Source: DATHRK01 sp035513295
GTDB lineage: Bacteria > Gemmatimonadota > Gemmatimonadetes > Longimicrobiales > RSA9
NCBI GenBank assembly: GCA_035513295.1
Contig: DATKCH010000124.1
Span: forward strand, 1 to 42,857
Length of the DNA stretch: 42,857 nt
Reading direction: 5' to 3'
Part shown: positions 1 through 8,580 of the stretch, piece by piece
How the letters are laid out: each line of letters starts with the position of its first letter
Position numbering within the stretch: position 1 is the stretch's first letter
Notes under the pieces: model-generated
Seen by the model: only the letters and a program-made list of their open reading frames with translations
What the model was told of the DNA's origin: nothing
Databases searched by the model: none
Position numbers and translations under genes: made by a program

Positions 1-252
1 GGCCGGGAGCGGGGCTGGCCGCCAACGACCCGCGCGCAGTTCGACGCCGGCTGCGGGCCGCGGGGTCACCTGGCGGTCGGGGACCCGCAGGAGGTCGTCG
101 AAAAGATCCTGTTCCAGCACGAGGTCTTCGGGCATGAGCGCTTCCTCATGCAGACCGTGGGCACGGTCCCCCATGTGGACGCCCTGAAGGGCATCGAGCG
201 GTTCGGGACGCAGGTCGCGCCGGCGGTGCGGAAGGCGCTGGAGGCGAAGTGA
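1..252 (+). CDS. LLM-class flavin-dependent oxidoreductase, C-terminal fragment
   Basis: The first 83 codons in this frame are the 3' end of a gene whose start lies before the window. The tail reads GHLAVGDPQEVVEKILFQHE, then FGHERFLMQ and VGTVPH, and ends ALEAK-stop. This is the usual end of the luciferase-like monooxygenase family: a Gly-Asp-Pro-x-E-V-x-x-K-I turn that closes the flavin-binding barrel, then a terminal helix containing V-A-P-x-V-R. Members are FMN- or F420-dependent cytoplasmic oxidoreductases, and the substrate cannot be judged from this fragment. Family assignment is fairly sure; function is not. Confidence 0.75.
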   Translation, partial: GRERGWPPTTRAQFDAGCGPRGHLAVGDPQEVVEKILFQHEVFGHERFLMQTVGTVPHVDALKGIERFGTQVAPAVRKALEAK

Positions 253-429
253 TTCGCGTTCGGGAGTCGGTGAGGCCGTAGGCGAGCGCTCCTGTCCTGG
301 GCCCCTTGCCCGCGGTCCGTCAATGCGCGAGTATATATGGCTGACTGCGTTCGATCCGCGGGCGCCGCCGGACGCCCGGCCACATCTTGCCTTCCGGGAC
401 CACCTCGAGAATCCTTGAGGACGACTTCT

Positions 430-1929
430 ATGTTACTGCGCGCTCTTCCCATGCTGTTTGCGCTGTCCATCATTCCCGCAACCGCCGCGGCCCAGGTCAG
501 TGAGATGGCCGCCGAAACCCCGCCCGCTGAAGCCCTTTGGCTCCTGGCGCCGGGCGACGTGAACGACGAGGCCGGGAGCGCGCTGCTCGCTGGCCAGCAC
601 GCCGTGGACATGGGCCGCGCGGTGGAGGCGCACGACCACTTCGTGCGCGCCGTCCAGGCCGACCCGGCTTCGGCCTTCGCGCACCTCTCCGCCGCCAACA
701 CCGCGCCCTCGTTGGAGGCGTTCCTGACGCACCTGAGGCACGCCGAGGACCGCGCCGACCAGGCCAGCGAAGCCGTGCGGCTGTTGATCGAGAGCGCGCG
801 CATGGGCCTCACCAACGATACCCAGGGCCAGCTGGCGCTCGCCCGGCGCCTCACGGAGCTCGAGCCCGGCAACCCGAGGTCCTGGATGCAGGTCGCCGGC
901 GCCCAGTCGACGGTCAACGACGAGGAAGCCGCGCGCGCGTCTTTGGACAGGGCCATCGAGGCCGCGCCAGGGTTCGCCCCGGCCTACCTCCAGCTCGTCA
1001 ACTCCTACACGCTGAGTGAGCCGCGGGACCTCGCCAGGGCCGAGACGAACGCGCGCAGGGGTGTCGAGTTGGCGCCGGAACAGGCGATCGCATACGACCT
1101 TTTGGGCGACGTATTCCGGGCGCAGGATCGCCTCGACGAGGCGGCGGCAGCGTATACTCGCGCGGCGGAGCTGGGGTCGGAGAACGGCCTCGCCTACCAG
1201 CAGCGGGGGCACGTCAATTCGTTCCTGGGCAACTACGATCAGGCGCGCGCGGACTACGACGCCGCCATCGAGCAGGCCGATCCCAACGCCGCGACCACCT
1301 TCGCGGTGTACCGGGCGCTGGTGAGCGTACACGCCGGGGAGCCCCAGGCGGCGGTCGACGAGCTCAACGCGCTGGTCGGCCGAATCGACGGGATGGACGT
1401 GCCGAACGCGACGGGCAACAAACTCTTCGCGCTGAACACGGCCGGCCTGATCGCCTCACACCACGGTTTCTTCGCCGAGGCCGAGAGCGCGAACGAGCGC
1501 TGGGCAGAGCTGGCCCGCGCGCAGGCCGAGCAAATCGGCACGGCGGAGAACACCGCCGCGACGGAGTCCCAGATCGCCTTCATCGAGGGCATGCTCGCCG
1601 CACGGCGCGGCGACTATGACGCGGCGCGGGAGAAAGCGCACGAGTCGATGACTCTGGTGGAGGGCCAGCGCAATCCGCTCCGCGACCAGCCCGCGCACGA
1701 GCTGCTCGGGCTCGTCGCGCTGCTCCAGGAGGACTACCAAACGGCCGTCGCGGAGTACGAGCAGACCAGCCCGAACAATCTGTACGCATCGTACCACCAC
1801 GCGCTCGCCCTGGAAGGGCTGGGGCGCGCGGACGAAGCGCGCGAGATCTTCGCTCGGGTGGCGGGCACGAACTTCAACGACCCCGGGCTCGCGATCGTGA
1901 AGATGGACGCCCGGAGGAAGGCTTCCTGA
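430..1929 (+). CDS. Secreted TPR-repeat protein
   Basis: 499 residues if translation starts at the ATG at 430. This start gives a typical Sec signal peptide (MLLRALPMLFALSIIPATAAAQ, cleavage after AAA or AQ). An in-frame ATG at 337 would bury the signal behind 31 residues. The mature part is helical and alanine-rich, with several recognisable tetratricopeptide units, for example AYDLLGDVFRAQDRLDEAAA and AYQQRGHVNSFLGNYDQARA around residues 218-280. TPR units are protein-protein interaction scaffolds; the periplasmic partner is unknown. A TATATAT stretch at 332-338 could be a -10 element, but no convincing -35 sits at the right distance. The gene ends in front of a strong hairpin shared with the convergent DUF6265 gene. 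Confidence 0.8.
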   Translation: MLLRALPMLFALSIIPATAAAQVSEMAAETPPAEALWLLAPGDVNDEAGSALLAGQHAVDMGRAVEAHDHFVRAVQADPASAFAHLSAANTAPSLEAFLTHLRHAEDRADQASEAVRLLIESARMGLTNDTQGQLALARRLTELEPGNPRSWMQVAGAQSTVNDEEAARASLDRAIEAAPGFAPAYLQLVNSYTLSEPRDLARAETNARRGVELAPEQAIAYDLLGDVFRAQDRLDEAAAAYTRAAELGSENGLAYQQRGHVNSFLGNYDQARADYDAAIEQADPNAATTFAVYRALVSVHAGEPQAAVDELNALVGRIDGMDVPNATGNKLFALNTAGLIASHHGFFAEAESANERWAELARAQAEQIGTAENTAATESQIAFIEGMLAARRGDYDAAREKAHESMTLVEGQRNPLRDQPAHELLGLVALLQEDYQTAVAEYEQTSPNNLYASYHHALALEGLGRADEAREIFARVAGTNFNDPGLAIVKMDARRKAS

Positions 1930-1964
1930 ACCTGGCCGTTTGAGGTTCGACGCTCCGGATAGGA

Positions 1965-1998
1965 CGAGGGCGCCGGCGGGGATCCGTCGGCGCCCTCG
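1965..1998. terminator. Bidirectional hairpin terminator between convergent genes
   Basis: A 14-bp stem (CGAGGGCGCCGGCG at 1965-1978 with CGTCGGCGCCCTCG at 1985-1998, one G-T pair) with a 6-nt loop lies between the stops of the TPR gene and the leftward DUF6265 gene. A short pyrimidine run (cctcttt) follows on the plus strand. The placement and stem strength suggest an intrinsic terminator serving both genes. Confidence 0.7.
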
Positions 1999-2008
1999 CC
2001 TCTTTCCG

Positions 2009-2536
2009 TCAACGCTCGCAGTCCGTCCGCAGCATGCGCCAGCTCGTGCGCGCGGTGCCGCCGTCGCGCCGCCCCTCGATGGTCGCCGTCAGCGCTCCGG
2101 CCTCGCGTCCGTCGTAGATGATCCTCTGCGGGAAGTCGTGCTCCGGGTTGGCCCAGACGACGTAGCCGTCCTGCAGCGTATCGGCCGCGAACGGCACGGA
2201 CGCCTCCCCGTTCGGATAGGGCGTCAGCGTGCCCCCCCCGTCCTCAAGGGCGATCCGGTGGAACTCGAACTGAACCACCTTCCCGGCCTGCACGTAGCGA
2301 GACGTGCCGAGGATCAGGTTGCCGGTGGGAGCGGTGAACTGCTCGCGCAGCCCCTCGCCCGGCTCCGCCCAGCATCCCGCCAGGAAGGCCAGCGGCGACG
2401 GCGCCTGCGGCGCGCCCCGAATCGGGTCTCCCGAGGAGCCTCCCGCGGGCTCCTGCGCCCACGCGGCCGAGCACGCCGCGAGGAACGCGCACGGGAACAG
2501 CGCCGCGCGGGCGCCTGAGAGAGATCTGGCGGTCAT
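2009..2536 (-). CDS. DUF6265 domain secreted protein
   Basis: 175 residues from the ATG at 2536, chosen because it opens a signal peptide (MTARSLSGARAALFPCAFLA, then ACSAAWAQ). The ATG at 2647 would prefix 37 unlikely residues and run into the divergent regulator gene. The mature part has the layout of the DUF6265 family: an N-terminal LAFLAGCWAEP, then REQFTAPTGNLILGTSRYV, then PNPEHDF-like (ANPEHDFPQRIIYD) and a C-terminal beta segment. The family is predicted to form a small beta-barrel of unknown role outside the cytoplasm. It is divergent from the AraC-type gene, so that regulator may control it (inference only). Confidence 0.75.
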   Translation of the reverse strand: MTARSLSGARAALFPCAFLAACSAAWAQEPAGGSSGDPIRGAPQAPSPLAFLAGCWAEPGEGLREQFTAPTGNLILGTSRYVQAGKVVQFEFHRIALEDGGGTLTPYPNGEASVPFAADTLQDGYVVWANPEHDFPQRIIYDGREAGALTATIEGRRDGGTARTSWRMLRTDCER

Positions 2537-2645
2537 TTCGGTGCCTGGGGTTCGGGGACGTGGCTCGACGCCTGCCAGGGGAATATGCGACGGCGGCGCC
2601 CGGCCTCCTTGTACGAACGCGACGAGGACCCTCATCCTGTCGGGC

Positions 2646-3500
2646 ATGCGCTACGCCGAGCACCCGCCTCCTTCCGCCCTGGCGGATCACGTGCGCTGCG
2701 TGTGGACGCTGAGCGCCGACGCCGTGCCCGAGGGCGCGGCGCCTGAGCCGGTGATCCCCGATGGCTGCGCGGAGATCGTCCTGAACGTCGGCGACCCGTT
2801 CGCGCACGTCACGGGCACGGCGGAGGTGCTCCAGCCGCGCGCGCTCGTGATCGGCCAGATCACCGGGCCGTTGCTGCTGCGCCCGGCGGGCCGGACCCGC
2901 CTGGTCGGCATCAGGCTCCTTCCCTGGGCCGGCTCTGCGCTGCTGCACGCGAGCATGGCCGAGCTGCGCGACACCTGGGTGGACGCGGACGCCGTCCTGC
3001 CCGCGCTCCTCGAGCTGCGCGACCGGCTCGCGGATACGCACGAGGACGTCCGGGCAGCCGCCACGTTCGCGTTCCTTCATGCCCGGCTCCGGCCCGCCCG
3101 GGTGGATCCGCTGGCGCGCGCGATCGTGGAGGGCATCTGGACGCTGAAGAGGGCGTCGGCCCCGGCGCCGAAGACGGTCTCGTCACCGGAAGAGGCCGCG
3201 TCGGTCGAGTCCTTGGCGCGCTCGCTGTTCGTCTCGTGCAGGACGGTCCAGCGGGTGCTTCGGGATCGGGTGGGACTGGGCCCGCGAGCGCTCGGGCGCA
3301 TCCTGCGCGTGCAGCGCGCGATCGCCCGCTTGCGGGCCGCGCCCGAGCCCGTGCTCGGCCGCGTGGCGCTCGAGTCCGGCTACTACGACCACGCCCACTT
3401 CTGCCGCGAGTTCCGGCGAATGACGAGCCTCTCGCCGTCCGAATTCCTGAGCCGCGAGCGCGCGCTCACGGAGGTGTTCCTGGAAGGCGGGGCGGGCTAG
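2646..3500 (+). CDS. AraC-family transcriptional regulator with DUF6597 sensor domain
   Basis: 284 residues from the ATG at 2646. The N-terminal half (about residues 5-110) matches the DUF6597 type: HPPPSALADHVRCVWTL near the start and PVIPDGCAEIVLNVGDPF at about 35-55. The C-terminal third is an AraC double helix-turn-helix: SVESLARSLFVSCRTVQRVL for the first helix pair and VALESGYYDHAHFCREFRR plus a PSEF ending for the second. It probably binds DNA as an activator; the ligand is unknown. Only 9 nt separate its stop from that of the convergent MATE gene, and it is divergent from DUF6265 with a 109-nt shared upstream region. An upstream extension of the frame to 2304 lies antisense to DUF6265 and is rejected as a start. 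Confidence 0.85.
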   Translation: MRYAEHPPPSALADHVRCVWTLSADAVPEGAAPEPVIPDGCAEIVLNVGDPFAHVTGTAEVLQPRALVIGQITGPLLLRPAGRTRLVGIRLLPWAGSALLHASMAELRDTWVDADAVLPALLELRDRLADTHEDVRAAATFAFLHARLRPARVDPLARAIVEGIWTLKRASAPAPKTVSSPEEAASVESLARSLFVSCRTVQRVLRDRVGLGPRALGRILRVQRAIARLRAAPEPVLGRVALESGYYDHAHFCREFRRMTSLSPSEFLSRERALTEVFLEGGAG

Positions 3501-3509
3501 TCGGGTTGA

Positions 3510-4988
3510 TCACCCCCCGATATCGACCGCGATCCCGCGCCACTTACCCTGGTTGAAGCGGATCACGCTGAGCGTGGAACGGGTGATGTGGCCGGCCAGG
3601 ATCGCGAGCCAGATGTCGATGGGTTCGAGCGTCGAAAACCGCTGTACGAGCGCGCAGATTCCCAGCGGAACGACGATCTGCGAGACGATGGATATGTAGA
3701 GCGGGCTCTTGGTATCGCCCGTCCCCTGGAGGCCGCCGGTGTAGGTGAGCGCCACGGCGACGAACAACCCGGACAGGCTCAACACCCGCAGGAGCTGCGT
3801 GCCGATCTCCACGACCACCGGTTCGTCCATCCCGAACGCGGCCAGGAGTTGGCGCGGGAACACGAGGAACATCGCCCCGACGAGCGCGGCCCCGAGGACC
3901 CCGATGCGCGCCGCCTTGTGGACCGCGTCGGCGGCGCGCTCCGGCTGCTCCGCGCCCAGGTTCTGCCCGGCCACCGCGGCCGCCGCGCCCATGAGGCCCA
4001 CGGTCGTCCAGGTGATCAGCGAGAAGAGCTGCGTGTAGGACACGGCGAAGGCGGCCTGCGCTTCGGCGCTCTGCGCGACGGACCCGATGAACGCGAGCAG
4101 GAAGACCCCGCCGACGTTCATCGCGATGCCCTGGATGCCCGTCGGGAGGCCGAACCGGAACAGCGCCCGGATGATGCCCCAGTCGGGCCCGTAGCCTCCG
4201 CCGCGCGGGAAGCGCACGACCCAGCCGCCGCCCCAGAGCCGGAACAACGCGTAGAGCCCGACGCCTCCCGAAGCGATCACCGTGCCCATCGCCGCTCCGG
4301 CCGTCCCGAACGCCGGGATCGGACCGAGGCCGCGGATCAGGATCACGTTCAGCACGATGTTCAGGACCGTAACGACGATCCCTAGCCGCAGCGGCGTCTT
4401 CGCGTCGCCCGCCGAGCGCAGCGCCCCTCCCAGCATGAAGAACACCAGCATGCCGCTGCTGAACAGGAACATGATGCGCAGGTAGGGCAACGCCTCCGCC
4501 TGCACCGTCGGCTCCGCGTTCACCAGGTCCAGCAGGGCCGGGGACAGCACGTAGCCGATCGGCGCGAGGATCAGGAACGCGATGCCGATCGCTGTGATGA
4601 ACGCCTGGTAAACCGTCCGGTCCACCTTGTCCGAGTCTCCGGCGCCGGCGAAGCGCGCGACCAGCACGCTCATGCCGGTGAACAGCGAGGAGATGAAGAC
4701 GATCACGACCAGGAACACCTGCCAGCTCACGCCGATCGCGGCGTTCCCGGTGAAGCCCACGTAGTTGCCGACCATGACGTGGTCGACGAGGCCCTGCAGC
4801 CCGCCGATGACGTTCTGCAGCATGGTGGGCCAGGCGATCTTCCAGACCGCCGGCAGCAGCGGACCCTCGACGATGGAGCGGTCGTAGCGCGGGGAGGGCG
4901 GGGGCGGCGGCGGGATCTCGGGGTCGACGCGCGACGCGTCTGCGCCGAACGGCGCCTCCGTGTCAGGCGGAGTCGCTCCGTCGCTCAC
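3510..4988 (-). CDS. MATE-family multidrug/Na+ or H+ antiporter
   Basis: 492 residues with about twelve membrane helices in two related halves. After a proline-rich cytoplasmic N-terminus (PPPPPPSP near residue 28) comes the family start LLPAVWKIAWPTMLQN, followed by VDHVMVGNYVG in helix 1-2. The second half contains GLMGAAAAVAGQNLGAEQP, the typical VGQNLGA motif, and GLQGTGDTKSPLYIS, which matches the conserved L-Q-G-x-G-D-T-x-x-P signature. Length is normal for the family. MATE proteins expel cationic drugs or metabolites using an ion gradient; the substrate cannot be inferred here. It stands alone on the minus strand between two plus-strand genes. Confidence 0.92.
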   Translation of the reverse strand: MSDGATPPDTEAPFGADASRVDPEIPPPPPPSPRYDRSIVEGPLLPAVWKIAWPTMLQNVIGGLQGLVDHVMVGNYVGFTGNAAIGVSWQVFLVVIVFISSLFTGMSVLVARFAGAGDSDKVDRTVYQAFITAIGIAFLILAPIGYVLSPALLDLVNAEPTVQAEALPYLRIMFLFSSGMLVFFMLGGALRSAGDAKTPLRLGIVVTVLNIVLNVILIRGLGPIPAFGTAGAAMGTVIASGGVGLYALFRLWGGGWVVRFPRGGGYGPDWGIIRALFRFGLPTGIQGIAMNVGGVFLLAFIGSVAQSAEAQAAFAVSYTQLFSLITWTTVGLMGAAAAVAGQNLGAEQPERAADAVHKAARIGVLGAALVGAMFLVFPRQLLAAFGMDEPVVVEIGTQLLRVLSLSGLFVAVALTYTGGLQGTGDTKSPLYISIVSQIVVPLGICALVQRFSTLEPIDIWLAILAGHITRSTLSVIRFNQGKWRGIAVDIGG

Positions 4989-5216
4989 TCGCTCGCTCCC
5001 GGCCGGCGGCGGCCGCCGGTCCCTCGTCCTGTCACTTGGCGATCAGCTCCGTGGGTCCGTTCTCGCTCCAGCGGGGAAACGTGCACGGTCGCGGCGGGAA
5101 GCACAAAGTGTCGGGCCAGCGGACCGGGGGGCCGGGCCCGGGCGTCGGAGTATTGTGGCGCGATCCCTGCACCGCAGCCAGGTTCGATCTCCACCACCCC
5201 CTTCCGAGGAGAACCC

Positions 5217-5648
5217 ATGGAGCGCAAGGCGACCGCCGTCTGGACCGGCGGACTGAAGGACGGAAACGGCAGGCTTGCCACTGACAGCGGCGTGCTGTCC
5301 GAAACCCACTACTCTTTCGGCAAGCGGTTCGAGGACGAGCCCGGGACCAACCCGGAGGAGCTCATCGGCGCGGCGCACGCGGGTTGCTTCTCGATGGCGC
5401 TGGCCGGACAGATGGCCGCGGCGGGCGTGACCCCGACGAGCATCCGGACGACCGCGACGGTGTCGCTCGAGAAGCAGGAGTCGGGGTTCGCCATCACGGG
5501 CGTCCACCTGGGCGTGCGCGCGGAAGGCGACGGCGACGAGGAGGCCTTCCAGACCGCCGCCAGGAACGCCAAGGAGGGCTGTCCCGTGTCCAGGGCGCTG
5601 GCGGTGCCGATCACTATGGACGCGCAGCTCTCGGTGTCGGCGAGCTGA
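5217..5648 (+). CDS. osmC: OsmC/Ohr-family peroxidase (OsmC subfamily)
   Basis: 143 residues from the ATG at 5217, preceded by a good Shine-Dalgarno GAGGAG at 5206-5211. A longer open frame upstream is antisense to the MATE gene and is not used. The protein carries the two reactive cysteines of the OsmC/Ohr fold: Cys57 in AAHAGCFSMAL and Cys122 in AKEGCPVSRAL. It also has the PEELIGAAHA stretch. These enzymes reduce organic hydroperoxides with dithiol electron donors in the cytoplasm. The N-terminal TAVWTGGLKDGNGRL resembles OsmC proper more than Ohr. It is a monocistronic gene, and no clear regulator site was seen in the 228 nt upstream. Confidence 0.9.
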   Translation: MERKATAVWTGGLKDGNGRLATDSGVLSETHYSFGKRFEDEPGTNPEELIGAAHAGCFSMALAGQMAAAGVTPTSIRTTATVSLEKQESGFAITGVHLGVRAEGDGDEEAFQTAARNAKEGCPVSRALAVPITMDAQLSVSAS

Positions 5649-5764
5649 GCGCCGGCTCGTCACGCGAGCGTTGCGCGGCCGCCGCCCGGCCGAACCTTTG
5701 CCCGGCCACCGCCGGCCCCCTATCCTCACGCCTCGCATGAGTGTCCTCAGACCGGGAAGCGCCG

Positions 5765-6322
5765 ATGTGGATCGTGCTGATCGTTCTCCTGCTGCTCGTC
5801 GGCGCCGGCGTCCTGCTGTACAACAGCATGGTCGGGCTGCGGATCCGCGCGGACAACGCGTGGGCCGACGTGGATGTACAGCTCAAGCGCCGCTATGAGC
5901 TGATTCCCAACCTCGTGGAGACGGTCAAGGGCTACGCGGGCCACGAACGGGAAACGCTCGAAGCCGTCATTCAGGCCCGCAATCGCGCCGTGGACGCGGA
6001 GACGCCCGAGCAGCAGGCGCAGGCGGAGGGGATGCTGACGGGCGCGCTGCGGCAGCTCTTCGCGCTCGCCGAGGCCTATCCCGAGCTGCGCGCGGTGGAA
6101 AGCTTCACGCGCCTTCAGGGTTCCCTGGAGGAGATCGAGGACGCGATCCAGAACGCCCGCCGCTACTACAACGCCGTGGTCCGGGACTACAACACGCGCA
6201 TCCAGCAGATCCCCGGCAGTCTCCTGGCCGGACCGGCGGGGTTCGAGCCGCGCCACTTCTTCATCGTGGAGGAGGACGCCGAACGCTCAGTGCCGCGCGT
6301 CAGCTTCGAAGGCGAGGGCTGA
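5765..6322 (+). CDS. LemA family membrane protein
   Basis: 185 residues from the ATG at 5765, with GGGAAG five to ten nt upstream. A GTG at 5741 is an alternative that adds eight residues. The protein has one N-terminal membrane helix (MWIVLIVLLLLVGAGVLLYN), then the family hallmark NSMVGLRIRADNAWADVDVQ, KRRYELIPNLVETVKGYAGH and ETLEAVIQARNRA. The central part continues as long helices (LQGSLEEIEDAIQNARRYYN). LemA proteins have a short extracytoplasmic tail and a helical bundle; their biochemical function is not established. The gene is 20 nt ahead of a DUF2207 gene, the common partner arrangement, so both are probably one operon. Confidence 0.93.
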   Translation: MWIVLIVLLLLVGAGVLLYNSMVGLRIRADNAWADVDVQLKRRYELIPNLVETVKGYAGHERETLEAVIQARNRAVDAETPEQQAQAEGMLTGALRQLFALAEAYPELRAVESFTRLQGSLEEIEDAIQNARRYYNAVVRDYNTRIQQIPGSLLAGPAGFEPRHFFIVEEDAERSVPRVSFEGEG

Positions 6323-6342
6323 TCGCGGCGGGATCGCGGGCC

Positions 6343-8127
6343 ATGCCGCGCTGCGTGCCCGTCGCCCCTCTTTCGCGGATGATGCCCTGTCGTCCGGGAC
6401 TCGCGCTCCTCGCGCTGGTGGTCGGGGGGCTGGGCTGGCCGTCGCCGGCGCAACCCCAGGCCTCCCGATCCTGGCTGATCCAATCGTTCGACGTGGAGGT
6501 CGTCGTGCTGTCGGGCGGTGCCGTCGTCGTCACCGAAACGATCCGCCCGCGGTTCACGGGGTCCTACGAGGGGATCTACCGCACGATCCCGGTGCGCTAC
6601 CGCTCCTGGGGCCAGTTCGGGCACACGCTGCTGCTCGACCTGGAGTCGATCACGGACGGCGCCGGCGCGCCGCTCCGCTACGAAACCAATCGCGAGGGCG
6701 ACAGCCGCACCTTCAAGGTGTGGGTGCCCGGGGCGCGCGACGCGACCCGCACGGTGCGGATTCGATACCGCGCCGATCGCGCCCTCAAGCACTTCGACGA
6801 GCACGACGAGCTGTACTGGAACGTGACGGGGACCGAATGGCCGGTGCCCATCGAGGAGGCCGCCGTTCGCGTCGTCATGCCGGCCGCGGCGACCGGCATC
6901 CGGGCGCGCGCCTTCACCGGCCGTTTCGGCTCCACGGACGAGGCGGCCGAGATCCGCATGGCCGACAGGATCGTGGACGTCCGCACCACCCGCGGCCTCG
7001 GGTTCCGGGAGGGCCTGACGGTCGCGGTGGCGTGGGATCCCGGCGTCGTAGCGCGGCCGGGCGCCGCCGCGAACGTGATCTTCTTTCTCCGCAGCAACTG
7101 GCCGCTCTTCATGCCGCTGCTCGCCTTCGCGGGGATGTTCCTGCTCTGGCGCCGGCTCGGTAGGGACCCCAGGAGGCGCGCCATCGCCCCCGCCTACGAA
7201 CCGCCCGAAGGGCTCACGCCCGGCGACGTGGGGATGCTGGTCGACCACCGGCCGGACATGCGGGACGTGACGGCCACGCTCGTGGACCTGGCCGTACGCG
7301 GGTTTCTGCTGATCCGGGAGCGGGAGCGGAAGATCCTGTTCGGCCTCGCCAACAGCACCGAATACACCTTCGAGATGGCCGCCCCGAAGGAGCGCTGGGA
7401 CGAACTGGCCAGACATGAGCGGCTGCTGCTGGACGCCCTCTTCGAGAAAGGCGGCCGCCCCGAGGTGGAGATGTCGGAGCTGGAAGAGGAGTTCTACGCG
7501 GACCTCCCCGGCATCAAAAAGGCACTCTACGACCGCGCGCTCGCGAGGCGCGATTACCGGTGGCGGCCCGACCGCGTGTTCGGCGTGTTCGTGGCCGTCG
7601 GAATCCTCGTGGGACTGGGCCTGACCTTCCTCGGTCTGGCGCTGACCAGTCTGGGGCTCGTGGCGCCCGCAGCGGCGATTGTCGGAGGCGTGCTGACGGG
7701 CCTCGTTATCCTCGGCTTCGGCTTGTTCATGCCGGCCCGCACGGTGAGCGGCACCCGAACGCTGGAGCAGATCCTCGGGTTCGAGGAGTTCCTGAAGGCC
7801 GTAGACTCCGACCGTTTCCGGCGCATGATCACGGGGCCGGAGATGTTCGAGCGGTTTCTGCCCTACGCGATGGCGCTGCAGGTGGAAAAACGCTGGGCCC
7901 GGGCCTTCGAGAAGCTCTACGCCGAACCACCCCAGCCCGTCTGGTACGTCGGATCGCACGGCGGCTCGTTCGATACCATGGGGTTCACGAGCCGGCTCGG
8001 CCAGATGACCGGCCGCGCCGAGAGCGCGATGTCCTCCAGCCCCCGGAGCTCCGGCGGCTCCGGCTTCAGCGGCGGTGGCGGGTTCAGCGGGGGTGGCATG
8101 GGAGGGGGCGGCGGCGGAGCGTTCTGA
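6343..8127 (+). CDS. DUF2207 domain membrane protein
   Basis: 594 residues. A signal-like hydrophobic N-terminus (PGLALLALVVGGLGW) is followed by an extracytoplasmic beta domain of DUF2207 type: IQSFDVEVVVLSGGAVVVTE, FTGSYEGIYRTIPVRY, then DELYWNVTGTEWPVPIEEA at about 165-183. A membrane helix at about residues 245-265 (WPLFMPLLAFAGMFLLW) leads to a cytoplasmic part, and two more helices lie near 420-465. The last 30 residues are Gly/Ser-rich (GFSGGGGFSGGGMGGGG), as is usual for the family. Function unknown; commonly paired with LemA as here. The start may instead be the ATG 12 codons downstream (MMPCRPGLALL), which gives a more standard signal peptide. Confidence 0.9.
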   Translation: MPRCVPVAPLSRMMPCRPGLALLALVVGGLGWPSPAQPQASRSWLIQSFDVEVVVLSGGAVVVTETIRPRFTGSYEGIYRTIPVRYRSWGQFGHTLLLDLESITDGAGAPLRYETNREGDSRTFKVWVPGARDATRTVRIRYRADRALKHFDEHDELYWNVTGTEWPVPIEEAAVRVVMPAAATGIRARAFTGRFGSTDEAAEIRMADRIVDVRTTRGLGFREGLTVAVAWDPGVVARPGAAANVIFFLRSNWPLFMPLLAFAGMFLLWRRLGRDPRRRAIAPAYEPPEGLTPGDVGMLVDHRPDMRDVTATLVDLAVRGFLLIRERERKILFGLANSTEYTFEMAAPKERWDELARHERLLLDALFEKGGRPEVEMSELEEEFYADLPGIKKALYDRALARRDYRWRPDRVFGVFVAVGILVGLGLTFLGLALTSLGLVAPAAAIVGGVLTGLVILGFGLFMPARTVSGTRTLEQILGFEEFLKAVDSDRFRRMITGPEMFERFLPYAMALQVEKRWARAFEKLYAEPPQPVWYVGSHGGSFDTMGFTSRLGQMTGRAESAMSSSPRSSGGSGFSGGGGFSGGGMGGGGGGAF

Positions 8128-8224
8128 GCGGAGCGCTCCCGTCTCACCGGGGCGCCCGTCAAGCCTTTCGCCGGGCCGCTCGAGCGCGCGGTCCTGCCTT
8201 CTCTGCGGCCCCAAACGCACGGAA

Positions 8225-8249
8225 CCGGCCCGGGCAGAGCCCGGACCGG
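8225..8249. terminator. Hairpin downstream of DUF2207 gene
   Basis: CCGGCCCGGGC at 8225-8235 pairs with GCCCGGACCGG at 8239-8249 (one C-A mismatch) around an AGA loop, about 100 nt after the DUF2207 stop. There is no T-tract, so termination is plausible but not proven. Confidence 0.45.
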
Positions 8250-8507
8250 CCCGTTCGCGACCGGTCACCCGGTCACGCCTCCCCACCCCACCCCACCCCG
8301 GAAGAAATCCGGACGACCCCTACGTGCTTCGTCCCATCCGCCCAAGTGCGGCTGAAAACCCTGCACTCTCCCCGGTCAGGGGCCGCCCGGAATCACCTCA
8401 CCTGTCGCAGCGCTCTCCTCGCGACCGCGCGTGCGGCATCGCGATCACTTTCACCGCCTCAACCCCCACCACGTCGAATCGCGGTATCGTCTCGGCCGCG
8501 GGGCGGT

Positions 8508-8558
8508 GACGCGCCTCCGCGAGCGACTGGTTCTCGCGGAGCCGAGCGGAGGCGCGTC
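8508..8558. terminator. Nested, mutually exclusive hairpins after nrdJ
   Basis: GACGCGCCTCCGC at 8508-8520 is perfectly complementary to GCGGAGGCGCGTC at 8546-8558 (13 bp). Within it, CTCCGCGAG at 8515-8523 also pairs perfectly with CTCGCGGAG at 8533-8541. Bases 8515-8520 are shared, so only one of the two helices can form in full. The element starts 23 nt after the nrdJ stop on the minus strand and is probably its terminator or 3' stabiliser. Confidence 0.5.
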
Positions 8559-8580
8559 GCCGACCCGCGGCGCGCGACGC

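Larger units (their letters stand above)
8128..8580. other. Non-coding stretch between convergent DUF2207 and nrdJ genes
   Basis: About 450 nt with no credible gene. It holds a strong hairpin near the DUF2207 end (8225-8249), a tandem 8-mer CCGGTCAC twice at 8261-8276, a short CCCCA repeat around 8285-8299, and a nested pair of competing hairpins just after the nrdJ stop (8508-8558). The middle (8300-8500) looks less GC-biased, but I saw no recognised RNA fold in it. Confidence 0.6.

Noticed and set aside
6187..8286. A minus-strand open frame of about 700 codons opposite DUF2207
   Set aside because: Antisense to a recognised gene; content is Arg/His/Glu-rich without domain signals.
8285..8299. 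CCCCA tandem repeat as a CRISPR-like or regulatory array
   Set aside because: Only about three short units without spacers; simple-sequence slippage is sufficient.
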